Counted from the first letter of the stretch, positions 26,113-33,701 are shown. The stretch: 36,867 nucleotides of DNA from Bacillota bacterium (GCA_017417045.1 JAFPZZ010000045.1:1-36867), one strand, 5' to 3'. Notes: generated by a model not told the origin, from the sequence alone. Translations and numbers: made by a program.

Positions 26113-26781
26113 ATGGATAGACTTCAATACAACAAGACAGTGAATAACCTCGGCAGGATCATGGTATTCATCTGCGTAGTCGCTTTTATGCTTCCTGCGT
26201 TCATCATCTCGGCAGCCTTCAAGACCCCGATCGACTGGGGAATGGTAGTCAAGGCGGGCATGCCCCTCTTCCTGACCTTCGTTCCCTCCGCTATCGCTGA
26301 GAACCTCTCGTACGCTCCCATCCTCGGCTCCGCCGGACTCTTCGTAGCGTGCATCACCGGAAACCTCGGAAACATGAAGCTGCCTGCAGCCATGAACGCC
26401 ATGCAGCTAATCGACGAGAACCCCGGCAGCGAGAAGGCTGACCTCGCGTCCGTTATCGCCATCTGCTCCGCGTCCGTTGTGACCATGTGCATCACCACCC
26501 TCGGCATGATCTTCCTGGCTCCTCTCGCGGCGCCCCTGCTCTCCACCCCGGCCCTGCAGCCCGCGTTCAACAACCTCGTTCCCGCGCTCCAGGGCGCCAT
26601 ACTCTTCCCGATGCTGGCCAAGAACCCGAAGGCCGCCATCATGCCCTACTGCCTCGCTCTCGCGGCTCTGTTCATCTTCGGCCGCAGCAGCTACTCCAGC
26701 AACCAGGGCTTCATAATGATAGGCGTCATCCTGATCTGCGTCATCATCACCTACCTCAGGTGGAAGAGCCAGAACAAGTAA
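26113..26781 (+). CDS. Polytopic membrane protein of unknown function, partner of the DUF5058-like gene
   Basis: A 222-residue protein with about six hydrophobic segments (near 17-38, 45-65, 73-92, 117-147, 160-178 and 188-212). I do not recognise the family. The loops hold ENLSYAPILGSAGLF and TGNLGNMKLPAAMNAMQ, with polar and Gly residues inside hydrophobic regions, as seen in solute carriers. It shares size, operon and codon bias with the preceding gene. A strong terminator ends the unit. Best guess is one half of a two-component transporter for the compound handled by the nitrilase; this is inference from position. Confidence 0.65.
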   Translation: MDRLQYNKTVNNLGRIMVFICVVAFMLPAFIISAAFKTPIDWGMVVKAGMPLFLTFVPSAIAENLSYAPILGSAGLFVACITGNLGNMKLPAAMNAMQLIDENPGSEKADLASVIAICSASVVTMCITTLGMIFLAPLAAPLLSTPALQPAFNNLVPALQGAILFPMLAKNPKAAIMPYCLALAALFIFGRSSYSSNQGFIMIGVILICVIITYLRWKSQNK

Positions 26782-26827
26782 GACTGCCGGCTGTTAAGCA
26801 GGTTATGATCGCTTGACACGATCTTCA

Positions 26828-26860
26828 AAAGGCCTCCGCTCGCGCGGGGGCCTTTGTCGT
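26828..26860 (+). terminator. Terminator of the membrane-protein pair
   Basis: A 12-bp stem (AAAGGCCTCCGC with one G-T, TCGC loop) followed by TTTGTCGTTT. Confidence 0.87.
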
Positions 26861-26953
26861 TTCCCGGCGCGGCTCATATGCGGGCCGCGTCCCGATGACA
26901 TCTGCAGGCCGCGTCACCGCCTCTTCTGCTGCGGCATACAAAATTGATGCTAA

Positions 26954-26983
26954 ATTTCGAATAAATATATTATACTTGCGCGC
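26954..26983 (+). promoter_or_regulatory. Candidate promoter of the MFS gene
   Basis: A TTGATG word followed after about 18 bp by TATATT, in an AT-rich island between GC-rich stretches, some 60 bp before the ATG. Positions are approximate; TATTAT and TATACT overlap as alternative -10 words. Confidence 0.45.
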
Positions 26984-27036
26984 TATGCAGGCTATAAAAT
27001 GCCTTTTGTCTGAAAACGCAGAGAAAGGAAAGCTAT

Positions 27037-28254
27037 ATGGAAAAGACTAAAAAGCCCCTAGACAGGAGGATGCTGGCCTTCTACGCCATACTCGCGGTGT
27101 TCTGCGCCGCGTCGAGCTTCGCCCACCCCGTCACCCCGACCCTCATAGTCGAAAGGCATCTGGACAGCTCGATGTTCGGCATAGCTCTTGCCGCCATGAT
27201 GACCGTGAACTTCCTCTTCGCACCGTTCTGGGGGAAGATGTGCGGCTACGTCCCGACGAAGCGCCTCATGCTCATCGGCTGCATAGGCTACAGCATAGGA
27301 CAGGCCATATTCGGAGCCGCCACGAGCGAGGCCATGGTCGTCGGAGGCAGGGCCTTCGCGGGGATCTTCACCTCGGCCATATTCACCGCCTGCTCGAACT
27401 ACATCGTAAACACCAGCACGCCTGAGGAGAAGGGCTCAAATCTGACCGTATACGCTACCGTGCAGAACGTCTCCTTCGCCGTAGGCTTCTTCATCGGAGG
27501 CATGCTCGGCATCATATCCGTTGAGGCCGCCTTCATAGCTCAGGTAGCGCTGCTCGCGCTCAGCGGCATAGTCTTTTACGCCGTGTGCGTGGACGACACC
27601 CCGCTCAAGCACAAGCCCGACCATCCCCTCACCCTCTCCGAGGCCAATCCCTTCGCGGCCTTCCTGGATATCAGGAACTTCATAACGCCGAGCCTCGCTA
27701 TGATATTCGTTATAATCGCGATCTGCGCCATAGGACAGAACTCCTACGAGCAGGTCTTCAACTACTACATAAAGGACTTCTTCGGCATGTCCTCGGCCTA
27801 TAACGGCATCTTCAAAGCCGCGATAGCGATAGGCGGCATGATCATAAACAGCACTCTCTGCATGTACCTGATGAAGAAGACCGACACCAACAGGAGCTTC
27901 GTATGGGTGGTCATGCTCAACACGGTGCCCATAGCCCTCGCCATGCTCTTCTTCAACAGCCTCTGGCCCTTCGCGATATGCGACATAGCCTTCTTCGTGA
28001 TCAATACCGCGAGGCTGCCCCTGATGCAGAACCTCTGCGCCATGAGGGCGACGCCGGAGACCAGCAACTCCGTCATGGGCTTTTATCAGGCGATGAACTC
28101 GCTGGGCGGAATCTTCGGAGCGGCCTTCGCAGGCCTGATCTACGACACTGACCCGCACATCCCCTTCATACTCTGCTTCGTGACCTTCGTGATAGGAAGC
28201 CTCCTGTCGCTGAAGTACGCGTCGGGATATAAGAAGTCCCAGAAACAGGGCTGA
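27037..28254 (+). CDS. Major facilitator superfamily transporter
   Basis: A 405-residue twelve-helix carrier. The first half contains ILAVFCAASSFAHPVTPT and the loop 2-3 region FWGKMCGYVPTKRLMLIG, a variant of the MFS motif A (GxxxDrxGrr); the second half starts near residue 215 (NFITPSLAMIFVII). It may export drugs, sugars or organic acids; nothing in the sequence fixes this. AAAGGAAAG ribosome site. It stands alone between terminators. The final residues (YKKSQKQG) are basic and cytoplasmic. Confidence 0.87.
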   Translation: MEKTKKPLDRRMLAFYAILAVFCAASSFAHPVTPTLIVERHLDSSMFGIALAAMMTVNFLFAPFWGKMCGYVPTKRLMLIGCIGYSIGQAIFGAATSEAMVVGGRAFAGIFTSAIFTACSNYIVNTSTPEEKGSNLTVYATVQNVSFAVGFFIGGMLGIISVEAAFIAQVALLALSGIVFYAVCVDDTPLKHKPDHPLTLSEANPFAAFLDIRNFITPSLAMIFVIIAICAIGQNSYEQVFNYYIKDFFGMSSAYNGIFKAAIAIGGMIINSTLCMYLMKKTDTNRSFVWVVMLNTVPIALAMLFFNSLWPFAICDIAFFVINTARLPLMQNLCAMRATPETSNSVMGFYQAMNSLGGIFGAAFAGLIYDTDPHIPFILCFVTFVIGSLLSLKYASGYKKSQKQG

Positions 28255-28309
28255 TACCGGTCTGAGGGCTGATAGCTGGCTGCGCCTCATTGTTTAAGAT
28301 CCCGCAAGG

Positions 28310-28337
28310 AAAAAGCAGCGCAAACGCGCTGCTTTTT
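28310..28337. terminator. Bidirectional terminator after the MFS gene
   Basis: A 12-bp stem (AAAAAGCAGCGC/GCGCTGCTTTTT, AAAC loop) with A/T runs built into both ends. It can also serve the convergent acyl-CoA synthetase gene. Confidence 0.9.
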
Positions 28338-28349
28338 GTATTTACCAAG

Positions 28350-28383
28350 CAAAGCACAGATCTGACGCTCAAAGCACAGATCT
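28350..28383. repeat. 14-bp direct repeat between convergent genes
   Basis: CAAAGCACAGATCT occurs at 28350-28363 and again at 28370-28383, 20 bp apart, in the short gap between the MFS terminator and the acyl-CoA synthetase stop. Confidence 0.6.
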
Positions 28384-28411
28384 ACCGCCGGCCATTTGGC
28401 CGCGATAGGGC

Positions 28412-30280
28412 TCAGATACCAAGATCCGGCTTTTTGTAGCCTATGATATCCTCCTCGGTCAAAGGATTGTCCTGGCGCCTGATCTTTAGCGTCGTAGTAG
28501 TCACGAACTTGTTCCTCCTGACGAAGACGCCCGTTATGCGCTTATAGGCGGGGAGCTTCTCGTTGTATTCCCTTACCAGCTTCTTGAAGAAGGCGTCGAG
28601 TTCCTCCTCGGAGGGCGCGTGCCCCAGCGCTTCGGTCACGTTGGCGAGCATGGGCCAGATCTGTATGGCCACTATCTCATCCCCGTCCCTCTTGTGCGGG
28701 AACACCATACACTCCTCTATGCAGGGCTCTTGTATGATGTCATCCTCTATCTCTTCGGGATAGACGTTCTCGCCGGTCTTGGTGACTATTATGTTCTTCT
28801 TTCGGCCGGTCAGGTAGAGCCAGCCGTCCTTGTCTATAAAGCCGAGGTCTCCCGTGTGCATGAAGCCGTCGGGCTCTATGGCCGCCGCAGTCTCCTCGGG
28901 CATGTTGTAGTATCCGAGCATGACGTTCGGCCCCTTGAAGAGTATCTCTCCTATGCCGCTCTCGTCCTGCTCCTCGAGCCTGATCTCACCGGCGTCGACG
29001 ACCGTGCCAACGGAGCCCGCCTTGCGGTAGCGCTCGGCCGCCGCAGTCTCGGGCGTTCCGGAGATCAGAGGAGTGCACTCGGTCATGCCGTAGCCCTGAA
29101 GCACGGTGATCCCGAGGTCTTCGTAGAACCTTATCAGATTCGGGTTTAGGGCGGCCGCTCCGGTTATGATGACGCGAAGCTTGCCTCCGAGCTGCTCGTG
29201 GACCGAGGCGAATATGCGCCTGCTGAGGTTGATGCCCCTTCTTCTGAGCCATCTGTTCAGCGACATCATCCTGCCGAAGAGCTTCTCCTTGCCGCTCTTG
29301 GCTATGCCCTTCTGTATGCGGTCGTAGACCATCTCGAGGACCCTTGGGACGGCTATGATGAAGGTGTTGTGCGCCTCGTTCATATTCTGGCTGATGTATT
29401 TCAGCCCCTCCGAGAACGCGGTGCTGGCTCCCCTGTACAGCACCAGGAGCATGCCAAGGGTGCATTCGTAGGTATGGTGTATGGGAAGTATCGAGAGCGT
29501 CTTGTCGCTCTGAAGGACGTTGCATATGCGGCAGACGTCCATGATGTTCGAGGTTATATTTCGGTGACTCAGCATGACGCCCTTGGGGCGCGAGGTCGTG
29601 CCAGAGGTGAAGAGTATGACCGACATCGCGTCAGGGTCTATCTGATGCCCCGAGAAGGCCGTATTTCCCTCTCTGAGGAGTTTTTCACCCTCGGCCAGGA
29701 GTTTGCTCCACGAGAGCACTTCGACCTCTCCCTGGGCCTCTCTGCCGTCCATGACGATGCTTCTGTATTTATCCTCGTCGAAGTCCGGCGGCGCAACTTC
29801 CTCGCCGATATTCGTCCTGTCCCCGTAGAGATCCATGACCACGAGGCGTTCGACCTCGCTGAGGCCTCTGAGCTTCTTGCATTCGGCGGAGGTGCAGAAT
29901 ATCGTCGACGCCTCGCCCGCGCGAAGAAGATTAGCTATCTCAGGCCCTGAGAGCTCTTTGTCTATAGGGACCACTATCCCGGTGCCGTTGATGACGGAAA
30001 GATAGCTGACGATCCACTCGTAGCATCCCTGCCCCATCACTGCCACGCGGCTGCCTGAAAGGCCCAGATCGATAAGCCTTGTGCCAAGCGCGTCCACGTC
30101 GTGCTGGAGGAGACTGTAGCTTACCGCGGCGTAGGGTGCCCCTTTCTCCTTCTTCACCCAGAACGCGGGATTATCGGCGTACAGCGCGGCGCTGCTAGAC
30201 AGCAGATCTTTTACGGTCACGATCTCTCTGATGTCCGTGAACCAGTAGCTGTTAAAGCTTTTTCCTATTGCAGTATCCAT
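28412..30280 (-). CDS. AMP-forming long-chain acyl-CoA synthetase-like protein
   Basis: A 622-residue member of the ANL adenylate-forming family, which joins fatty or other carboxylic acids to CoA through an acyl-AMP. P-loop LFTSGTTSRPKGVMLSH (about 224-240), LPIHHTYE, ITGAAALNP, YGMTECTPLISG, and the hinge HTGDLGFIDKDGWLYLTGRKKN are in order; the C-terminal lid follows with its lysine region (VTTTTLKIRRQ). No ribosome site precedes the ATG; instead TATAAT ends 6 bp before it, so the mRNA should be leaderless. It is not obviously linked to neighbours. Confidence 0.9.
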   Translation of the reverse strand: MDTAIGKSFNSYWFTDIREIVTVKDLLSSSAALYADNPAFWVKKEKGAPYAAVSYSLLQHDVDALGTRLIDLGLSGSRVAVMGQGCYEWIVSYLSVINGTGIVVPIDKELSGPEIANLLRAGEASTIFCTSAECKKLRGLSEVERLVVMDLYGDRTNIGEEVAPPDFDEDKYRSIVMDGREAQGEVEVLSWSKLLAEGEKLLREGNTAFSGHQIDPDAMSVILFTSGTTSRPKGVMLSHRNITSNIMDVCRICNVLQSDKTLSILPIHHTYECTLGMLLVLYRGASTAFSEGLKYISQNMNEAHNTFIIAVPRVLEMVYDRIQKGIAKSGKEKLFGRMMSLNRWLRRRGINLSRRIFASVHEQLGGKLRVIITGAAALNPNLIRFYEDLGITVLQGYGMTECTPLISGTPETAAAERYRKAGSVGTVVDAGEIRLEEQDESGIGEILFKGPNVMLGYYNMPEETAAAIEPDGFMHTGDLGFIDKDGWLYLTGRKKNIIVTKTGENVYPEEIEDDIIQEPCIEECMVFPHKRDGDEIVAIQIWPMLANVTEALGHAPSEEELDAFFKKLVREYNEKLPAYKRITGVFVRRNKFVTTTTLKIRRQDNPLTEEDIIGYKKPDLGI

Positions 30281-30286
30281 ATTTAT

Positions 30287-30292
30287 ATTATA
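30287..30292 (-). promoter_or_regulatory. -10 element placing the transcript start at the ATG
   Basis: A perfect TATAAT is separated from the ATG of the acyl-CoA synthetase gene by only 6 bp (ATAAAT). Transcription beginning 7 bp after the -10 would start on the A of the ATG. The -35 is weak. Confidence 0.6.
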
Positions 30293-30340
30293 AGCATAGA
30301 AGAACGCAGTGTTCCAGCTTTTTGTGAGACTGTCCGAAAT

Positions 30341-30374
30341 GAAGAGCCCCGCGGGACCGCCGCGGGGACTCTTC
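30341..30374 (-). terminator. Long GC hairpin after the asparaginase lipoprotein gene
   Basis: GAAGAG-CCCCGCGG pairs with CCGCGGGG-a-CTCTTC (14 bp, one bulge). It lies 75 bp after the stop. The T run on the minus strand is poor (CATTTC), so it may act as a weak terminator or 3' stabiliser. Confidence 0.6.
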
Positions 30375-30449
30375 CGGAAAAGTATTGAAATAAAAGGGAT
30401 TTACGATTCATGCGCCGGGCCGCTTATATGCAGCCTGCGCGCGGGGGCT

Positions 30450-31547
30450 TTAGTAAGTGGCGAAGTACTCGCGGATCTGCTCTCTGTCCTTGGTCACGGT
30501 CAGGGCGAGGGACAGAAGGATGCGGGCCTTCTGCGGGTTGAGGTTGTTTCCTGCGATGGTCTGGGGGTTGGTAGCGTACTCGGTGACGATGCCGTTGTCC
30601 ATACGGCCTGCCCTTACGACGATAACCCCGTCGCCTCCATCGACTCTCTCCTTGATCCTGTTGTGCCAAAGCGTGCTCATGGAGCCGTTGCCGGCGCCTG
30701 CCACGATGACGCCCTCATAGCTGTCGAGATAGTGCTCGAGCACGTCGAGCTCGGCGTCGATGTGGAAGTAGGCGATGCCGACCTTGGGCAGATCCTCGAG
30801 TTCGGACACGTCGAACGGAGTGTCTACGGTGTTGGGCTTCTCGCTCTTGTTATAGAAGTAGGCCTTGTCGTCTACCATATAGCCGAGAGCCCCGAAGTCT
30901 CTGCCGTTGAATGCGTCGGTCCTGTAGGTCGTTACCTTGGTGACCTGTCTGGCGGCGTAGATCCCGTCGGAGAAGACTACCATAACGCCCCTGCCCTTGG
31001 CCTCGGGGGTCCTTGCGAGAGCTACGGACTGATAGAGGTTCATCGGGCCGTCGGCAGAGGTCGCGGTAGCGGGCCTCATCGCGCCTACGCAGATGACCGG
31101 CTTATCGGTCTTTACGGTCAGGTCGAGGAAGTATGCGGTCTCCTCGAGGGTGTCGGTACCGTGGGTGATAACGAATCCCGCTATGGAATCATCCTTTGCG
31201 AGCTCGTTGATCCTTTTGGCGAGGACGATCCAGTCCTTGGCGGTTACGTTGTCGCTGGCGGTGTTGAGCACCTGCTCGCCCTTGAGGGTGGCGAGTTTGT
31301 CGAGCCCGGGGACTCCGTCGATGAGGGACTGTACGTCGAGCTCGCCGGCGGAATAGCCGGTGGTCTTACCAGCCTCGCCGGTTCCGGCGATGGTGCCGCC
31401 CGTTCCGAGTATCACTACGGTCGGAAGGGTATCTTCCTTCTGTTCTTCAGCCGGGGCCGGTGCGGGCTCGGCTTCCTTCTTCTCTCCGCAGGCTGCAAGT
31501 CCGAAGACGAGAGCAAGGCAGAGCAGGAGAGCTAATATCTTTTTCAT
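30450..31547 (-). CDS. Type II L-asparaginase, lipoprotein form
   Basis: A 365-residue asparaginase that turns asparagine into aspartate and ammonia. Residues 1-19 form a lipoprotein signal ending LAAC, so Cys20 should be lipidated; a Pro/Glu-rich linker follows (about 21-42). The catalytic threonines sit in ILGTGGTIAGTGEAG and in VITHGTDTLEETAYFLD. This places the enzyme on the outer face of the membrane. It is 38 bp downstream of a paralogue with which it shares most of its sequence, including a 44-bp identical DNA stretch; the two are probably co-transcribed. Ribosome site AAAGGAG. Confidence 0.93.
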   Translation of the reverse strand: MKKILALLLCLALVFGLAACGEKKEAEPAPAPAEEQKEDTLPTVVILGTGGTIAGTGEAGKTTGYSAGELDVQSLIDGVPGLDKLATLKGEQVLNTASDNVTAKDWIVLAKRINELAKDDSIAGFVITHGTDTLEETAYFLDLTVKTDKPVICVGAMRPATATSADGPMNLYQSVALARTPEAKGRGVMVVFSDGIYAARQVTKVTTYRTDAFNGRDFGALGYMVDDKAYFYNKSEKPNTVDTPFDVSELEDLPKVGIAYFHIDAELDVLEHYLDSYEGVIVAGAGNGSMSTLWHNRIKERVDGGDGVIVVRAGRMDNGIVTEYATNPQTIAGNNLNPQKARILLSLALTVTKDREQIREYFATY

Positions 31548-31586
31548 TTTGTTATCTCCTTTCCTTTATTCCTTACTTCGTTCTCA

Positions 31587-32642
31587 TCAGTACTTGGCGA
31601 AGTAATCGCGGATGACCTCCCTGTCATGAGTCAGGGTGAGGCAGAGCTGGAGCAGGATGCGCGCCTTCTGGGGGTTGAGGTTGTTTCCTGCTATTGTCTG
31701 GGGGTTGGTCGCGTACTCGGTAACGATGCCGTTGTCCATGCGGCCGGCTCTTACGACTATGGTGCTGTCGCCGCCGTCGACTCTCTCCTTGATGCGGTTG
31801 TGCCAGAGAGTGCTCATGGAGCCGTTGCCCGCGCCTGCTACGATGACGCCGTCATACCTGTCCATGAACATGTCGATGATCTCCTGCTCGGCGTCGATAT
31901 GGAAGTATGCAACGCCGACCTTCGGGAGCTCTTCAAGTCCGGATACGTCGAACGGAGTGGCGGTGGTGTGAGGCCTTACGTCCTTGGTGTAGAAGTAGGG
32001 CTTATCGTCTACCATGTAGCCGAGGGCTCCGAAATCCTTGCCATCGAACGCGTTGGTCCTGTAGGTCGTTATCTTGGTTACCTGCCTGGCGGAGAATATC
32101 CCGTCGGAGAATACGACCATTACGCCCTGTCCTACGGCTTCGGGGCTCCTTGCGAGAGCTACGGACTGATAGAGGTTCAGAGGGCCGTCGGCGGAAGTCG
32201 CAGTGGCGGGCCTCATGGCGCCTACGCAGATGACCGGCTTGTCGGTCTTAACGGTGAGATCGAGGAAGTATGCGGTCTCCTCGAGGGTGTCGGTCCCGTG
32301 GGTGATTACGAAGCCCGCGATCTTGGGATCCTTGGCGAGCTCGTTGATCCTGTTGGCAAGGACGATCCAGTCCTTGTCGGTGACGTTGTCGCTCGCGGTA
32401 TTGAGTACCTGTTCTCCCTGCAGTTTAGCGAGCTTCTCGATGCCCGGGACTCCGTCGATAAGCGACTGGATGTCGAGCTCTCCGGCGGAATAGCCGGTGG
32501 TCTTTCCAGCCTCGCCGGTTCCGGCGATGGTGCCGCCCGTTCCGAGTATGACTACGGTCGGGAGCTCCTCATCTGCCGCTGCGATGACGCTGCCGGTAAA
32601 GAGCATCGCCGCTACGCAGAGCAGTGCTAATAGTTTTTTCAC
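31587..32642 (-). CDS. Type II L-asparaginase, secreted form
   Basis: A 351-residue paralogue of the next gene. It starts with GTG at 32640-32642, preceded by AAAGGAGGAG. The N terminus (KKLLALLCVAAMLFTGSVIAAADEE) is described by its parts: two Lys, a hydrophobic core, then AAA-DEE as a signal-peptidase I site with no lipobox Cys. Catalytic motifs ILGTGGTIAGTG and VITHGTDTLEETAYF are complete. So one copy is released and the other stays on the membrane. It is first in the operon, behind a 240-nt leader with a 37-codon ORF and a terminator-like hairpin. Confidence 0.92.
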   Translation of the reverse strand: MKKLLALLCVAAMLFTGSVIAAADEELPTVVILGTGGTIAGTGEAGKTTGYSAGELDIQSLIDGVPGIEKLAKLQGEQVLNTASDNVTDKDWIVLANRINELAKDPKIAGFVITHGTDTLEETAYFLDLTVKTDKPVICVGAMRPATATSADGPLNLYQSVALARSPEAVGQGVMVVFSDGIFSARQVTKITTYRTNAFDGKDFGALGYMVDDKPYFYTKDVRPHTTATPFDVSGLEELPKVGVAYFHIDAEQEIIDMFMDRYDGVIVAGAGNGSMSTLWHNRIKERVDGGDSTIVVRAGRMDNGIVTEYATNPQTIAGNNLNPQKARILLQLCLTLTHDREVIRDYFAKY

Positions 32643-32679
32643 AGTGATCTCCTCCTTTTTGAATAATACTTCTCCCTAT

Positions 32680-32711
32680 AAATAAACCGGAAAGCGCATA
32701 GCGCCTCCCGG
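32680..32711 (-). terminator. Terminator/attenuator in the asparaginase leader
   Basis: On the minus strand CCGGGAGGCGC pairs with GCGCTTTCCGG (11 bp, two G-U pairs that do not pair on the plus strand, TAT loop) and is followed by TTTATTTAT. It lies 9 bp after the small ORF and 38 bp before the asparaginase GTG. Confidence 0.65.
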
Positions 32712-32719
32712 TCCATCCA

Positions 32720-32833
32720 TCAATCCAAGAAAGCACGCCCGTGGGCGCGCTCTGTCTTTTCGCATACCGCGACGTCGTCGATGTATATGCATCCAGTGCA
32801 CTCTGTTCCAAACAAGTTTCTTGGCTCAGTCAT
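32720..32833 (-). CDS. Possible 37-residue cysteine-containing small protein or leader peptide
   Basis: An ATG at 32831-32833 with AAAGGA 5 bp upstream opens a 37-codon frame. Its product begins MTEPRNLFGTECTGCIYIDD and has Cys12, Cys15 and Cys24, so a CxxC pair that could bind metal or form a disulfide. It has no membrane segment or known domain. It lies in the asparaginase leader between a TATAAT (32877-32882) and a terminator-like hairpin (32680-32711). It could be a small protein with its own terminator or an attenuation peptide; there is no run of Asn or Asp codons to support the latter. A chance frame remains possible. Confidence 0.35.
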   Translation of the reverse strand: MTEPRNLFGTECTGCIYIDDVAVCEKTERAHGRAFLD

Positions 32834-32876
32834 AAAAATCCTTTGAAATCAGCGGATTTCGGCTTTAATTATTAAT

Positions 32877-32882
32877 ATTATA
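32877..32882 (-). promoter_or_regulatory. Candidate -10 for the small ORF and asparaginase operon
   Basis: TATAAT, 44 bp before the small ORF; the -35 region is weak. Confidence 0.45.
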
Positions 32883-33145
32883 ACCTCTGAGTTTCCCCCG
32901 TGCTCATATCTAAAAGTAATATCCCTTTTACATTGCGGTAATAAGAGCTTTGTCAATAGGATAAATATAAAAAATGAGCAGCGGATCATTATAAAAATCG
33001 TATGAGCTATAAACTCATCAGATCACAGCTGTCGCATACGCTATGCGGGAGGGATAAAGCCGGGCTATAGATCTATGGGAATCTGCGCGAAAACTATAGC
33101 TTTTAACAATAGGCTAAAACTATGCCCTCGATTAAAACTATAAAT
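32883..33145. other. Intergenic control region between asparaginase leader and HTH gene
   Basis: No gene is seen here. Dyads visible: ATGAG-N7-CTCAT (33002-33018), CGCATA-cgc-TATGCG (33033-33047), and the CTAT/ATAG elements listed separately. An ATAGG half-site in a similar context to those elements is at 32956-32960. Confidence 0.55.
33090..33112. promoter_or_regulatory. LysR-type operator-like dyad, distal copy
   Basis: AAAACTAT followed by 11 bases and ATAG: a CTAT-N11-ATAG dyad with the T-N11-A spacing typical of LysR-type sites (33094-33112). Confidence 0.6.
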
Positions 33146-33156
33146 TTGACGAATAG
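33134..33156. promoter_or_regulatory. LysR-type operator-like dyad, proximal copy over the -35
   Basis: A second AAAACTAT-N11-ATAG, exactly 44 bp from the first and covering the TTGACG -35 of the HTH gene. A third AAAACTAT half-site lies between them at 33116-33123. Confidence 0.62.
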
Positions 33157-33174
33157 GAGGCTTGCTATTATCAT
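33146..33174 (+). promoter_or_regulatory. Promoter of the small HTH gene
   Basis: TTGACG (33146-33151) and TATCAT (33169-33174) with 17 bp between. The leader would be about 80 nt. Confidence 0.65.
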
Positions 33175-33262
33175 GTAGTTGTCAAGAGGAAATCGAGACA
33201 AAAACAAAAGTTTAAACATAGAACAAATATATAGCAGCCTCCCAGGCAGAAAGGAAATCACG

Positions 33263-33550
33263 ATGGATATCAACAGCAGAGCAGTACTTGAAGTTTACAG
33301 CGACATGAGCATCAGCGCAGCAGCAAAGAGACTCGGAACCTCCGAGAAGTACCTCGCCGACAAGGTTAGGACCGCCGAGAAGCTCGCAGGAAAGAAGATC
33401 TTCGAGAACCTCGAAGAGCCCCTCAGACTCACCCACGAAGGCAAGGACTACATCGACTGGCTCAACTACGTAAAGGAATGCCAGATCCGCACCGCAGGCT
33501 ACACCTTCGACGGCATCAACGTATTCGACTCCGGGATCAAGTGGTTCTAG
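33263..33550 (+). CDS. Stand-alone LysR-type winged-HTH protein (95 residues)
   Basis: The 95-residue product aligns by eye with only the DNA-binding domain of LysR regulators: VLEVYSDMSISAAAKRLG, then TSEKYLADKVRTAEKLAG (recognition and linker helices) and the wing KKIFENLEEPLRLTHEGKDYI. The effector domain is absent; a short aromatic tail ending GINVFDSGIKWF replaces it, and a terminator follows, so it is not a broken long gene at this place. I start at 33263 because AGAAAGGAA lies just upstream; an in-frame upstream extension lacks a ribosome site. Codons are almost all of the preferred kind, as in the highly expressed genes here. Divergent from the asparaginases, so it may regulate them and itself. 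Confidence 0.75.
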   Translation: MDINSRAVLEVYSDMSISAAAKRLGTSEKYLADKVRTAEKLAGKKIFENLEEPLRLTHEGKDYIDWLNYVKECQIRTAGYTFDGINVFDSGIKWF

Positions 33551-33598
33551 TAAATAACGGCTCCCCTAAGCTGATAAAAAAGAATGAGTGATAAAAAG

Positions 33599-33621
33599 CT
33601 CCGGCTCCGCCGGAGTTTTTT
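33599..33621 (+). terminator. Terminator of the small HTH gene
   Basis: CTCCGGC-tcc-GCCGGAG (perfect 7-bp stem) followed by TTTTTT. Confidence 0.9.
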
Positions 33622-33635
33622 ATATGCCAAAGCGT

Positions 33636-33647
33636 GAACAAATGTTT
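33636..33647. promoter_or_regulatory. LexA (SOS) box
   Basis: GAAC-AAAT-GTTT matches the Bacillota SOS box GAAC-N4-GTTC in 7 of 8 conserved bases and overlaps the likely lexA -35 (TTTACA, 33645-33650; TAAACT at 17 bp). A GAAC directly joined to GTTT follows at 33656-33663. Confidence 0.72.
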
Positions 33648-33701
33648 ACATCTGCGAACGTTTATGGTAAACTTTATATTATAAAAGACAGGAGGCATGC
33701 C

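Noticed and set aside
32569..32811. 80-codon minus-strand frame overlapping the asparaginase start
   Set aside because: It overlaps the signal-peptide region out of frame, has no ribosome site and crosses the leader hairpin.
33588..33701. Longer N terminus for LexA
   Set aside because: It would cover the preceding terminator, SOS box and promoter.
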